A stretch of 16,794 nucleotides of DNA from Gemmatimonadales bacterium (GCA_013812695.1 JACCSZ010000164.1:1-16794), one strand, 5' to 3'. Shown: positions 1 through 8,595, counted from the first letter of the stretch. Translations and numbers: made by a program. The notes: a model not told the origin generated them from the letters alone.

Positions 1-23
1 CCCTTCGCTCCGCTCAGGGTGAC
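1..23. repeat. REP-like palindromic element, partial copy at window edge
   Basis: Bases 1-23 match the reverse complement of the left arm of the large hairpin at 15258-15335 without mismatch, and match its right arm with one mismatch. The element sits 17 bases beyond the stop of the secreted-protein gene that ends at 41, so it is again at the 3' end of a minus-strand gene. The partner arm, if there is one, lies outside the window. Confidence 0.75.
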
Positions 24-40
24 GGGATGTGCGGCCTGCT

Positions 41-625
41 CTAGCGCGTCGAGTCCCCCACCGCTCCCGACGGCGATGTGCTCTGCGAAGGCTGTCGGCC
101 CGGCTGCGCCACGCCCGACGTGTCCGATGCCGGTCTCCCATCTTCGCTCGCGTCGCTGGACATAGTGTCGCGCGGCGCGTAGACGCCCGTGCTCGACCCG
201 CTGGTGTCGCCTGCCGACCTGTAGCCGAGTATGCTGTCGACCACGGCGCTGTCGCCCGCTGCGCTGTCGCGCGCCGTGCGGTCGCCGACTCCGCTGTCGC
301 CCATCGAGCGGGTCAGGCCTGCCGTATCGGCCGCACCCCCCCCCAACGTGTCCACTGCTGCGGCACCCGCCGAGTTCGGCGGCCCGACGCGCCGCGGCCA
401 GGGCGTCGTGTCGGAGCTGCCCGCGCCCGCTCCAGCACCCGCCGAGTCCGGGACCCCGACGCGCTGCGGCCAGGGAGTCGTGTCGACGCCAGCCGCGCCG
501 GTATAGGCCGACGTATCGGGCAGGGCCTGACCCGTGGAGGATGTGCTATCCTGCGCCGCCAGCCTGGTCGCCGCGGCTCCTGTGATGAGTAGGGCCACCA
601 GTAGTGTGGAACGAGCTCTCGGCAT
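41..625 (-). CDS. Secreted Asp/Ser/Thr-rich low-complexity protein
   Basis: Unrecognised protein of 194 residues. A signal peptide is visible at residues 1-25 (basic MPRAR, a hydrophobic core LLVALLITGAAA, then LAAQ before DSTSS), so it should be exported. The mature part has no hydrophobic core and looks disordered: it is built of Asp-Ser/Asp-Thr pairs spaced every few residues. It holds two copies of a DTTPWPxRVGxPxSAGA unit (residues 48-64 and 72-88, 24-residue period). There are two adjacent ATG codons; AGGAGG ends only 1 base before the first (628) but 4 bases before the second (625), so I chose the second. A REP-like element follows the stop. It is divergent from the M20 dipeptidase with 195 bases between them. 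Function unknown; a cell-surface or envelope linker is only a guess. Confidence 0.7.
   Translation of the reverse strand: MPRARSTLLVALLITGAAATRLAAQDSTSSTGQALPDTSAYTGAAGVDTTPWPQRVGVPDSAGAGAGAGSSDTTPWPRRVGPPNSAGAAAVDTLGGGAADTAGLTRSMGDSGVGDRTARDSAAGDSAVVDSILGYRSAGDTSGSSTGVYAPRDTMSSDASEDGRPASDTSGVAQPGRQPSQSTSPSGAVGDSTR
362..484 (-). repeat. Tandem in-frame repeat, two units with 72-base period
   Basis: Two imperfect copies (434-484 and 362-412) encode DTTPWPQRVGVPDSAGA and DTTPWPRRVGPPNSAGA inside the secreted low-complexity protein, separated by a short Ala/Gly/Ser spacer. The conserved Trp-Pro core stands out against the Asp/Ser/Thr-rich remainder. Confidence 0.7.
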
Positions 626-820
626 CATGCCTCCTGCTTCAGTGAGGGAGCGAGGCGGCTCGCTCTGAGGCGGCGCCTGGTCCCGGTCTTCGAAGTCCGA
701 CGCTACGCCAGTGGCGCGGGGTGGGCGGTGAGACAGGTCACGCTCCCTCTCGCGCCAATCCTCGCCGCGTGTAGCTTTCCGGGCGGCCCCATCGGGCCTC
801 CTCTCCACCCGGGGCACCCC

Positions 821-2254
821 ATGGACGTTTCTTTCGTCGCTCGCGAGCAGTCCCGGCTGTTGGGTGAGCTCTCGAGTTTCCTGGCCATTCCCAGCGTGAG
901 CGCTCTGCCGGTGCACGCCGCGGACTGCCGCCGGGCCGCCGAATGGCTGCGGGACGAGCTGCTCGTCCTGGGTTGCCCGACGGTAGAGCTGATCGAAGGG
1001 CAAGGGCACCCGGTGGTCTGGGCGGAGGGGCCGGAGGTTCCCGGCCGTCCGACGCTGCTCATTTATGGCCACTACGACGTCCAGCCACCCGATCCGCTCG
1101 ACGAGTGGATCAGCCCGCCGTTCGAGCCTACGGTGCGCGAGGGCCGGCTGTACGCGCGGGGCGCAGCCGACGACAAGGGCCAGGTGTTCTGCCTGCTCAA
1201 GGCGTATGAGGCCACGCTCGATGCCGACCGGCGTCCGCCCCTCAACATCCATTTCATCTTCGAGGGCGAAGAGGAGAGCGGCGGGAGCGTGATCGCCGAT
1301 CTGCTGCGGGCAGAGCCGGAGCGCACCCGTGCCGATGCCGCGCTGGTCTGCGACATGTCCTACTATGCGCCCGGGTGGCCAGCGGTTTACACGGCGCTCC
1401 GCGGGCTCTGTTACGCGGAGATTTCGGTCCGCACCGCCGAACGCGACCTCCACTCGGGCTCGTACGGGGGGGTGGCGCCGAACGCGCTGGAGACGTTGGT
1501 GCGGATCCTGGCCGGGCTCAAGAAGCGGTCGGGCGAGATCCGGATTCCCAAGCTCTACAAGGCCATCGAGCCGCCGGCCGACGAGGAGCTCACGAGCTGG
1601 AGGCGGCTGCCGTTCGACAAGGATGCCTTCCTCCGCGAGGAAACCACCGGCCGCGCGCTTACCGGTCTCAAGGAGTACTCGATCTTCGAGCGGGTCTGGG
1701 CGTTGCCGACCTTCGAGATCCACGGCATCAAGGGCGGCTTCGTCGGAGACGGCGCCAAGACCGTGATCCCGGCACAGGCGACCGCCAAGGTGAGTCTCCG
1801 GCTCGTCCCGGGGCAGGTGTACGCGAAGGTGGGCAAGCAACTCGAACGCGCGGTCGCGGCGCTGGCGCCCAAGTGGGCGGACGTCCAGGTCACGCTGCTC
1901 CACGGCGGCGATGCAGTGCGCGTGGACGTGAGCCATCCCGCCTTCGCGGTGTTGGACGAGGCGTTCGCGTCCGTGACCGGGCGGCCGGCGGTGCGGGTGC
2001 GGTCCGGAGGGTCGATTCCGATCATTCCCGAGCTTGGCCTGGCGGGCGCACCGGTGCTGCTCACGGGCATCGGCCTGCCCGACGACGGCCTGCACTCCCC
2101 GAACGAAAAACTCGATCTCGCTCAGCTCTGGAGCGGGATCGAGATCTTCGGCCGGTTCTTCGAGCTGTTCGCCGCGAAGGGCGGCGCGGCGGGCGACCCG
2201 GCAGCCGCGGCACCGGAGCCCGCTATGTCTCTTCCTCTGGTGCCACCCGCTTGA
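821..2254 (+). CDS. M20-family zinc dipeptidase (carnosinase-like)
   Basis: Cytosolic di-zinc metallopeptidase of the M20 family, 477 residues, the usual length for the dipeptidase branch. The metal site can be read in order: H84 in HYDVQP with D86, bridging D117 in GAADDKGQ, the catalytic/metal pair E151-E152 in EGEEESGG, D178 in VCDMSYY and H425 in GLHSPNEK. The dimerisation (lid) domain starts near residue 200 and includes the DLHSG histidine (H211). No signal peptide is seen. The ATG at 821 begins at the normal family N-terminus; a GTG at 728 in the same frame would add 31 residues that do not look like family sequence. No good Shine-Dalgarno sequence precedes 821, so the start is somewhat uncertain. 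It is the only clear plus-strand gene here and overlaps the convergent gene by 32 bases. Exact substrate cannot be told; cleavage of short peptides is the family expectation. Confidence 0.93.
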   Translation: MDVSFVAREQSRLLGELSSFLAIPSVSALPVHAADCRRAAEWLRDELLVLGCPTVELIEGQGHPVVWAEGPEVPGRPTLLIYGHYDVQPPDPLDEWISPPFEPTVREGRLYARGAADDKGQVFCLLKAYEATLDADRRPPLNIHFIFEGEEESGGSVIADLLRAEPERTRADAALVCDMSYYAPGWPAVYTALRGLCYAEISVRTAERDLHSGSYGGVAPNALETLVRILAGLKKRSGEIRIPKLYKAIEPPADEELTSWRRLPFDKDAFLREETTGRALTGLKEYSIFERVWALPTFEIHGIKGGFVGDGAKTVIPAQATAKVSLRLVPGQVYAKVGKQLERAVAALAPKWADVQVTLLHGGDAVRVDVSHPAFAVLDEAFASVTGRPAVRVRSGGSIPIIPELGLAGAPVLLTGIGLPDDGLHSPNEKLDLAQLWSGIEIFGRFFELFAAKGGAAGDPAAAAPEPAMSLPLVPPA

Positions 2255-2777
2255 ACTGGCCGGAATAGCGCGCCTCGGTGCGGGCGTGGAGCTCGTCGAT
2301 GCCGATGAGCGCGCGCGCCGAGGCGATGATTCCGGCGACCACGTCGTCCGCCCAGTAGGGATCGGGCCGCTCGCCGGCCGGCAGGCGCGACGCGCAGGTC
2401 TCCAGATAGCGGATGGCGGTGGTGATCCACTCGGTCTGCGCGGTGGCCACCGTGGACCACGAGCCCGTCGAGCGGAGCTCCATCTCCGCGAGCGCTTGCA
2501 GGTGCTGCTCGAGCCCTTCCGTGACCGTCGCCGAGCGGAGCCGGTCGGCCACGAGCGCCAGCATGGCGCGGCGCTCGCCTTCCTGCGGTTCGGGCAACGG
2601 CGCGAGGTAATGCCGCTGGTCGGCGACCATTTCGGCCAGCCGGATGCACACGGCTCGGATGGCGGGCGTAAGGGCCCCAGGCGCCTCCTTGGACCAGCTA
2701 TCCGCAGCGCGGAGGATGTCCGTGATACGCTGTTCCGCCTGCGCCTCGGGGGTCGAGCGTGGGGGCGATTCTGACAT
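2223..2777 (-). CDS. Hypothetical protein, helical, cytosolic
   Basis: Unrecognised protein of 184 residues. It has no signal peptide or membrane segment and reads as mostly alpha-helical, with many Ala, Glu, Arg and Leu and regular heptad-like spacing. A short low-complexity N-terminus (MSESPPRSTPEAQAEQ) precedes the helical body, which contains DQRHYLAPLPEPQEGERR and a Trp-rich stretch (STGSWSTVATAQTEWITTA). The ATG at 2777 is preferred; an in-frame TTG at 2813 would add 12 residues. No strong ribosome binding site is visible. Its 3' end overlaps the dipeptidase gene by 32 bases in convergent orientation, and it lies 145 bases downstream of the sulfite-oxidase-like gene on the same strand. 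The composition argues for a real gene over a shadow of the dipeptidase, since nearly all of it lies outside that gene. Confidence 0.72.
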   Translation of the reverse strand: MSESPPRSTPEAQAEQRITDILRAADSWSKEAPGALTPAIRAVCIRLAEMVADQRHYLAPLPEPQEGERRAMLALVADRLRSATVTEGLEQHLQALAEMELRSTGSWSTVATAQTEWITTAIRYLETCASRLPAGERPDPYWADDVVAGIIASARALIGIDELHARTEARYSGQFKRVAPEEET

Positions 2778-2922
2778 GCTAGGCAGAGAAACCGGATTGC
2801 GCGCCAAAGGCAAGACTCAAACTCTTCGAATCCTCCCGCGCGCAATCCGCCCTGAGCCCTGAAAGGCGAAGGGGCCATAAGCCCCCCAGCTCTCCTAAAG
2901 CAGGAATGTATTTCGCGCTATG

Positions 2923-3540
<618 letters not shown>

Positions 3541-3592
3541 GGGCTGGTTCGCTCCTGTGTAGCGGTCGACGGCGGTGAGAGGCTGAGGGATC

Positions 3593-3628
3593 TGTCATCC
3601 CGAGGGGATGGCAGCCTCGCTCGGGATG
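3593..3628. repeat. REP-like hairpin over the lipB 3' end
   Basis: CATCCCGA (3596-3603) and TCGGGATG (3621-3628) form an 8-base-pair stem with a 17-base loop. On the coding strand GCTGCCATCCC occurs twice, encoding the repeated AAIPS at the LipB C-terminus. The sequence differs from the CCTTCGCTCCGCTCAGG family elsewhere in the window but has the same position, at the 3' end of a minus-strand gene. Confidence 0.6.
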
Positions 3629-4293
3629 GCAGCTGCCACCTCCGCATACCCGAACGTCGCGCCGAACGCCTCGATCACCGCGCCCCGGGTGTCCTCCCAC
3701 AGCGCGTCCGCGTCTCGCCGCCCCAGCTCCGCCGCTACGCCCGTCATCACGACGCCCTCGATCCCGCACGGGACGATCAAATCGAATCCGCTGAGATCGG
3801 TACTCACGTTGAGCGCGAACCCGTGAAACGTCACCCATTGCTTCACGTGGATGCCGATGCTCGCGATCTTCCGTCCCGCGGTCCACACCCCGGTGAGGCC
3901 CGGGTTCCGACCGGCCGCGATCCCCAGCGCGCCGAGCGCGGCGATCAGCGCGGCCTCGAGCTGCCGCAGATACCAGTGCAGATCCTCGCGGTGCTCGCGC
4001 AGGTCCAGGATCGGATAGCCGACGAGCTGGCCCGGCCCATGGTAGGTCACATCGCCGCCGCGCTCGACCTCCGCGACCTGAACGCCCAGCCGCTCGAGCT
4101 CTGCCGGCGCCCGCGGCAGGCTGGAGGGCCGGGTGCCGCGGCCCAGGGTGACGACCGGATCGTGCTCGACCAGGATGAGGAGATCCTGCCGGAGCTCGCC
4201 AGCCATCCGCCGCCGGCAGAGCGACCGCTGCAGCTCGAGGACCTCGGCGTATGGCCGCCGACCGAGATCGACCAGTCCGAGGCGTGCGCTCAT
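3595..4293 (-). CDS. lipB: Octanoyl-[acyl carrier protein]-protein transferase LipB
   Basis: Transfers octanoate from acyl carrier protein to the lipoyl-domain lysine of target enzymes, the first step of de novo protein lipoylation, in the cytosol. It is 232 residues long, normal for LipB. The family signature is present at residues 78-91 (RGGDVTYHGPGQLV), and the catalytic dyad is readable as K142 in AGRKIASIGIHV and C176 in IVPCGI. The ATG at 4293 overlaps the stop of the upstream membrane-protein gene as ATGA, which suggests translational coupling; no good independent ribosome binding site is seen. The C-terminus ends AAIPSEAAIPSG, encoded by a REP-like hairpin that straddles the stop codon, so the last dozen residues are probably not part of the conserved fold. 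Together with lipA it supplies the cofactor for the pyruvate dehydrogenase E2 encoded upstream. Confidence 0.96.
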   Translation of the reverse strand: MSARLGLVDLGRRPYAEVLELQRSLCRRRMAGELRQDLLILVEHDPVVTLGRGTRPSSLPRAPAELERLGVQVAEVERGGDVTYHGPGQLVGYPILDLREHREDLHWYLRQLEAALIAALGALGIAAGRNPGLTGVWTAGRKIASIGIHVKQWVTFHGFALNVSTDLSGFDLIVPCGIEGVVMTGVAAELGRRDADALWEDTRGAVIEAFGATFGYAEVAAAIPSEAAIPSG

Positions 4294-4691
4294 GATGCCG
4301 TCACCACGCTGCGCGCCCGGCGCGCCAGCGCGAACGAGACGACTGCCGCAGCCGCGCCGAGCCCGATGAGCCCAGGGCGCCCGGCGAGCTGATGGACGGG
4401 GATGCACAGCAGCATGGCCAGCACGGTGGCCAGTCCGCTCACCACGCTGAGCCCGCCGCGCCGGTAGGTCGAGAGAATCGGGGAGAGCAGGTGCCACGCG
4501 ACCACGCCTGCCAGGAGCAGTGCGGCCAGCGTACCAAAGAACAGCAGGTAGAGCGGAGCGCCGAGCTGGGGTGCGCCGGAGGGCGCAGGCGACTTGAGCA
4601 GGTCGACGCCCAGCACCGTGGCGCTCACCACGGCCAGTCCGAAGGCCACTGCGGACCCCATCGCCGGTATGGCGAGGCGGATGGGGTCCAT
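4290..4691 (-). CDS. Small integral membrane protein, about four helices
   Basis: Unrecognised protein of 133 residues. Four hydrophobic stretches are seen: about residues 6-31 (IPAMGSAVAFGLAVVSATVL), 44-70 (LYLLFFGTLAALLLAGVVAW), 81-103 (VVSGLATVLAMLLCIPVHQL) and 105-124 (PGLIGLGAAAAVVSFAL), ending in a basic tail RRARSV. There is no cleavable signal and no obvious catalytic motif. It starts 2 bases after the lpdA stop (TGA-cg-ATG) with no Shine-Dalgarno sequence of its own, and its stop overlaps the lipB start by 4 bases. It therefore seems translated as part of the pyruvate dehydrogenase/lipoylation operon. No function can be assigned; the placement is conspicuous but might be fortuitous. 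Confidence 0.85.
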   Translation of the reverse strand: MDPIRLAIPAMGSAVAFGLAVVSATVLGVDLLKSPAPSGAPQLGAPLYLLFFGTLAALLLAGVVAWHLLSPILSTYRRGGLSVVSGLATVLAMLLCIPVHQLAGRPGLIGLGAAAAVVSFALARRARSVVTAS

Positions 4692-4693
4692 CG

Positions 4694-6091
4694 TCAGATG
4701 TGGATGACGCGGCCCATCGAGTCGAGCGCCGCCTCGGCGATCGCCTCGGACAGCGTCGGGTGGGCGTGGACGGCGAGATCGATTTCCTCTACCGTGTATT
4801 CGTTCTCGCGGGCCACGGCCAGTTCGTGGATCATCTCGGAGGCGTGGCTGCCGACGATGTGGGCGCCCAGGATCTCGCCGTATTTCTTGTCGCGGATGAT
4901 CTTGACGAAGCCTTCGGTCTCGTTCGCGGTTCGGGCGCGGCCGTTCGCGCTGAAGGGAAAACGGCCCACTTGGAAGTCGAGCTTCCGCTCCTTGGCCTGG
5001 TCCTCGGTCATGCCGATGCTGGCGACTTCCGGATGGCAATACGTCACGCTCGGGACGTTGTCGTACCGGATGGGGTGCGGGTGCTGTCCGGCGATCAGCT
5101 CCGCCACGAATACGCCCTCGCGGCTGCCCTTGTGCGCCAGCAGCGGTGGGCCCGCCACGTCGCCGATGCTGTAGACGCCGGGTGACGTGGTCTCGAGCGT
5201 GGCGGGGTCGACGCGCACGAAGCCGCGATCGGTGATCTGCACGCCCGCTTCCGCCAGCCCCATAGCCTCGGTATTCACCGCGCGACCCGCACCCAGCAGC
5301 ACCTTTTCAGCCTCGACCGTTTGCGTCTTGCCACCGGCTTCTAGCTCCAGCGTCACCTTGTCGGGCGCGACCGTGGCCTTGGTGACCTTCACACCGGCGT
5401 GCATCACGATGCCGCGCTTCTTGTAGCTCTTGGCCAGCGCGTCCGAGGACTCGGCGTCCTCGAACGGCAGGATGCGCGGCAGCGCCTCGATGAGCGTGAC
5501 CTTGGTGCCGAAGGCGTTGAAGATGTCGGCGAACTCGCAGCCCACGGCCCCGGCGCCGATGATCGCCATCGACTTCGGCGCCTGATCGAGGAATAGGGCC
5601 TCGTCCGAGCTGATGACCGTAATCTTGTTGACCTCGAGGCCGATCTGGGGGATCCCTTTCACCCGCGAGCCGGTGGCGATCACGATCGCCTTCCGCGCCT
5701 GGTACTCGTCGTTCGCGACCTTGACGGTCCGGTCCCGGCCGAGCACGGCGCTGCCCTTGATGACCGTCACTTTGTGCTTCTTCATCAGAAACTCGACGCC
5801 CTTCGAGTTCTGCTCCGAGACCTTGCGCGAGCGGCGCATGGCGACGCCGTAGTCGGCCTTGACGCCGCTGACCTCGACGCCCAACTCCTTGGCGCCGTGG
5901 GCCACGAGGTTGGCGACGTAGGCGCTGTGGAGCAGCGCCTTGGTCGGGATGCAGCCGATGTTGACGCAGACTCCGCCGAGCTTGTCCCGCTCGACCACCG
6001 CCGTCGCGAGCCCGAGTTGCGCCGCGCGGATCGCGCTCACGTAGCCGGCCGGGCCTCCGCCGATGATGATGACGTCGAACTGGGTCGCCAC
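4694..6091 (-). CDS. lpdA: Dihydrolipoyl dehydrogenase (E3)
   Basis: FAD flavoprotein that reoxidises dihydrolipoyl groups of E2 with NAD+, the last step of the pyruvate dehydrogenase cycle. It is 465 residues, a standard E3 length without an extra lipoyl domain. The FAD-binding GGGPAGYVSA is at residues 11-20, the redox-active disulfide is C42/C47 in GGVCVNIGCIPTK, and the NAD-binding Rossmann motif reads IIGAGAVGCEFA. The second FAD motif is near YSIGDVAG, and the catalytic His-Glu pair is H444/E449 in HAHPTLSEA near the C-terminus. The start is GTG at 6091, supported by GAGGA 5 bases upstream and by FDVIIIGGG falling at the usual position; there is no in-frame ATG nearby. It follows pdhC by 56 bases and nearly touches the membrane-protein gene downstream. 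It could also serve other 2-oxoacid dehydrogenases or glycine cleavage. Confidence 0.97.
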   Translation of the reverse strand: MATQFDVIIIGGGPAGYVSAIRAAQLGLATAVVERDKLGGVCVNIGCIPTKALLHSAYVANLVAHGAKELGVEVSGVKADYGVAMRRSRKVSEQNSKGVEFLMKKHKVTVIKGSAVLGRDRTVKVANDEYQARKAIVIATGSRVKGIPQIGLEVNKITVISSDEALFLDQAPKSMAIIGAGAVGCEFADIFNAFGTKVTLIEALPRILPFEDAESSDALAKSYKKRGIVMHAGVKVTKATVAPDKVTLELEAGGKTQTVEAEKVLLGAGRAVNTEAMGLAEAGVQITDRGFVRVDPATLETTSPGVYSIGDVAGPPLLAHKGSREGVFVAELIAGQHPHPIRYDNVPSVTYCHPEVASIGMTEDQAKERKLDFQVGRFPFSANGRARTANETEGFVKIIRDKKYGEILGAHIVGSHASEMIHELAVARENEYTVEEIDLAVHAHPTLSEAIAEAALDSMGRVIHI

Positions 6092-6147
6092 GGGTGTCCT
6101 CGTGTGAATGGTATCGGAATGCGGTTGCGCTGCCCCCCCCGGCGCGG

Positions 6148-7566
6148 CTACCACACCATCGCCAGCGGATTTTCCAGCATCGCCTTGAGCGTCTTGAGAA
6201 ACTGCGCGCCGGTGGCGCCGTCGATGACGCGGTGATCGCACGACATCGTGAGCCGGAGCCGGCGTCGCACCGCGAGCTGTCCCGCGTGCGCCACCGCCTG
6301 CTCGGCGATGCGCCCCACGGCGAGAATCCCCGCCTCGGGCGGGTTGATCACGGCCGTGAATTCGTCGATGTCCAGCATGCCGAGGTTGGAGACCGAAAAC
6401 GTGCCGCCGGTGTACTCCTCGGGCGCGAGCCGGCGCGTCCGCGCCCGCGCGGCCAGGTCGTGCGACTCGGCGGCGATCTCGCGCAGCGACTTGCGGTCGG
6501 CGTGTCGGATGACGGGCGTGATGAGCCCGTCCTCGATCGCCACCGCCATGCTCACGTGCACCTCGTGCCAGTAGCGGATGCGGTCGTCCTGCCACCACGC
6601 GTTGCAGGCCGGATGCTGTCGCAGCGCCGCCGCGACCGCCTTGATGATAATGTCGTTGAACGACACCTTCGGACCGTCGCCGAGTGCCTTGAGCGCTTCG
6701 CGCGCATCCCACGACCGCTCCATGTCCACCTCCGTGGTGAGGTAGAAGGTCGGGATGGGTCCGAGCGATTGGGTGAGCCGCCGGGCGATCGTCTTCCGGA
6801 GCTGCGAGAGGGGCACGTCGGTGTACGGCGTGCCGTCGGTCGGGCGCGTCACCGCCGCGGGCAATCGGGGCGGGGATGCCGGAGCCGGCGTGCCGTCAGC
6901 GGCGGGCGACACCGCTGGAGCCGCGGGGGCCCGCGCGCGCTCGAGGTCGCGGAGCACGACCCGTCCTTCAGGCCCGGACCCCGGAATGCCACCGAGGTCG
7001 ATACCGCGCTCCGCCGCGATCCGCCGTGCCAGCGGCGAGGCTTTGACGCGAGCGCCGGGCGCACGGTGCTGCGCCTGGCCGGCCGGCGCGGCTGGGGGCA
7101 GCGGCTCCGGTTCCGCCCGGGCCTCGGCCTTGGCTGCCGCCTCGACAGGCGGCGCAGGCGGCATCGACTCCGGGCGGTCCTGGTCGGGAGCCGGCTGCGT
7201 GCCAGACGCGGACTTGGGCCGCGCGCCCGTCGCCGCCGGCTCCTTTCGCTCTGCTGACGGCGATGCGTCCCCAGGCGCTGCCGTCTGCTCCTGCGCGGGC
7301 GCCGGTTTTCCGTTGTCCACCTTCTCACCGGGCTCGCCGATCAGCGCCACGAGCTGCGAAACCGGCACGGTGGACCCCGCGGGCACGACGTGTTTGAGCA
7401 GCGTGCCGCCGGCCCGGGCCACCAGCTCCATGACGGCCTTGTCGGTCTCGACCTCCGCGAGCACGTCGCCGACGGCCACATCGTCGCCTTCGCCCTTCTT
7501 CCACTCGACGAGGCGCCCCTCCTCCATCGTGGGGGACAGCGCCTCCATGACGACCTTGGTTGCCAT
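6148..7566 (-). CDS. pdhC: Pyruvate dehydrogenase E2, dihydrolipoyl acetyltransferase
   Basis: Core subunit that carries the acetyl group on a lipoyl arm and passes it to CoA. It is 472 residues with three domains: one lipoyl domain at about 1-80 with the lipoylated K43 in VETDKAVMEL; an Ala/Pro-rich flexible linker at about 83-172; and an E1/E3-binding domain at about 173-210 (VKASPLARRIAAERGID, then GSGPEGRV). A second linker leads to the catalytic domain from about 247, with H445 and D449 in DHRVIDG. The MEALSPTMEEG start of the lipoyl domain resembles mitochondrial and alphaproteobacterial PDH E2 more than branched-chain E2. The ATG lies 3 bases after the pdhB stop without a clear ribosome binding site, so translation is probably coupled. 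The substrate of this lipoyl domain's modification is supplied by LipB and LipA of the same cluster. Confidence 0.96.
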   Translation of the reverse strand: MATKVVMEALSPTMEEGRLVEWKKGEGDDVAVGDVLAEVETDKAVMELVARAGGTLLKHVVPAGSTVPVSQLVALIGEPGEKVDNGKPAPAQEQTAAPGDASPSAERKEPAATGARPKSASGTQPAPDQDRPESMPPAPPVEAAAKAEARAEPEPLPPAAPAGQAQHRAPGARVKASPLARRIAAERGIDLGGIPGSGPEGRVVLRDLERARAPAAPAVSPAADGTPAPASPPRLPAAVTRPTDGTPYTDVPLSQLRKTIARRLTQSLGPIPTFYLTTEVDMERSWDAREALKALGDGPKVSFNDIIIKAVAAALRQHPACNAWWQDDRIRYWHEVHVSMAVAIEDGLITPVIRHADRKSLREIAAESHDLAARARTRRLAPEEYTGGTFSVSNLGMLDIDEFTAVINPPEAGILAVGRIAEQAVAHAGQLAVRRRLRLTMSCDHRVIDGATGAQFLKTLKAMLENPLAMVW

Positions 7567-7569
7567 CGC

Positions 7570-8550
7570 TCAGTCGCGGTACAGCACGGCGTGGACCGCG
7601 GCGACCACCCGCGCGGGGTCGACCTTCGCGGCCTTCTCGAGGTGCTTGTTGTATGGCATGGGAACGTCGGCGCCGGTCACCCGGAGCACGGGCGCGTCGA
7701 GCTCGTCGAAGACCTCCCGCTGGATGACGTCCACCACCTGCGCACCGACCCCCGCGAAGGGCCAGCCCTCCTCGGCGACGACACAGCGGTGCGTGCGGCC
7801 CACCGCCGAGAGCACCGCTTGAGTGTCCATCGGCCGAATGGTGCGGAGATCGAGCACCTCCGCGTCCACTTCCTCCTCCGCGAGCTGCTCGGCGGCCTTG
7901 AGCGCCACGCTCACGGTCTTCGAGTGGCACACGATGGTAACGTCGCGGCCCGGCCGCTTGACGTCGGCCACACCGAGCGGGATGACATGGTCACCGTCCG
8001 GCACGTCGCCCTTGAGGTTGTAAAGCATCTCGCCCTCGATAAAAACCACCGGATCGTCGTCCCGGATGGCGCTCTTGAGCAGGCCCTTGGCGTCGGCCGG
8101 GGTGGCGGGCATCACGACCTTGAGGCCCGGAATGTGGGCGTAGTAGCTCTCGAACGCCTGCGAGTGCTGCGCACCGAGCTGCAGGGCGGCGCCGCCCGGG
8201 CCGCGAAACACCGCGGGCACGCCGACCTGCCCGCCCGACATGTAGCGGATCTTGGCCGCCGAGTTCACGAGTTGGTCGATGGCGAGCAGCGCGAAGTTCC
8301 AGGTCATGAACTCCACGACCGGCCGAAGTCCGACCATCGCCGCGCCCACGCCCACGCCCGCGAAACCCAGTTCGGTGATCGGCGTGTCCACCACGCGCAT
8401 CGGCCCGAATTCCTCGAGCAGCCCGCGGCTGACCTTATAGGCGCCCTGGTAGACTCCGACCTCCTCGCCCATGAGGAAGACGTCGGGGTCCCGCTGCATC
8501 TCTTCGCGGAGCGCCTGGTTGAGCGCGTCGCGGTAGGTGACGATGGCCAT
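7570..8550 (-). CDS. pdhB: Pyruvate dehydrogenase E1 component, beta subunit
   Basis: Beta subunit of the heterotetrameric, thiamine diphosphate-dependent E1 that decarboxylates pyruvate. It is 326 residues, normal for the free beta subunit without a lipoyl extension. GEEVGVYQGAYKVSRGL and DTPITELGFAGVGVGAA (with E60, the residue that activates the thiazolium cofactor in the family) mark the N-terminal domain. EFMTWNFALLAIDQLVNSAA, YMSGGQ and GAQHSQAFESYYAHIPGLKV follow, and the transketolase C-terminal domain begins near residue 200. The sequence resembles mitochondrial PDHB closely, which supports pyruvate as substrate over branched-chain acids. It starts with ATG at 8550, 45 bases after pdhA, with only a weak ribosome binding site, and is 3 bases from pdhC downstream. 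Confidence 0.96.
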   Translation of the reverse strand: MAIVTYRDALNQALREEMQRDPDVFLMGEEVGVYQGAYKVSRGLLEEFGPMRVVDTPITELGFAGVGVGAAMVGLRPVVEFMTWNFALLAIDQLVNSAAKIRYMSGGQVGVPAVFRGPGGAALQLGAQHSQAFESYYAHIPGLKVVMPATPADAKGLLKSAIRDDDPVVFIEGEMLYNLKGDVPDGDHVIPLGVADVKRPGRDVTIVCHSKTVSVALKAAEQLAEEEVDAEVLDLRTIRPMDTQAVLSAVGRTHRCVVAEEGWPFAGVGAQVVDVIQREVFDELDAPVLRVTGADVPMPYNKHLEKAAKVDPARVVAAVHAVLYRD

Positions 8551-8595
8551 TAGTCGGGCAGCGGACTCAATCGTTGTAGGCCATCAGGGTGACAT

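Noticed and set aside
41..2878. A single minus-strand open frame of 945 codons across the secreted-protein gene, the dipeptidase and part of the hypothetical gene
   Set aside because: Most of it is the antisense shadow of the dipeptidase. Only the part from 625 down to 41 has a signal peptide and a good ribosome binding site.
2865..2890. Small GGGGC/GCCCC hairpin after the sulfite-oxidase-like gene
   Set aside because: The stem is only about five pairs and no real T tract follows on the minus strand, so I do not call it a terminator.
8551..8595. Short peptide frame (MNVTLMAYND) in the pdhA-pdhB gap
   Set aside because: Ten codons at the end of a shadow frame with no ribosome binding site; taken as plain intergenic sequence.
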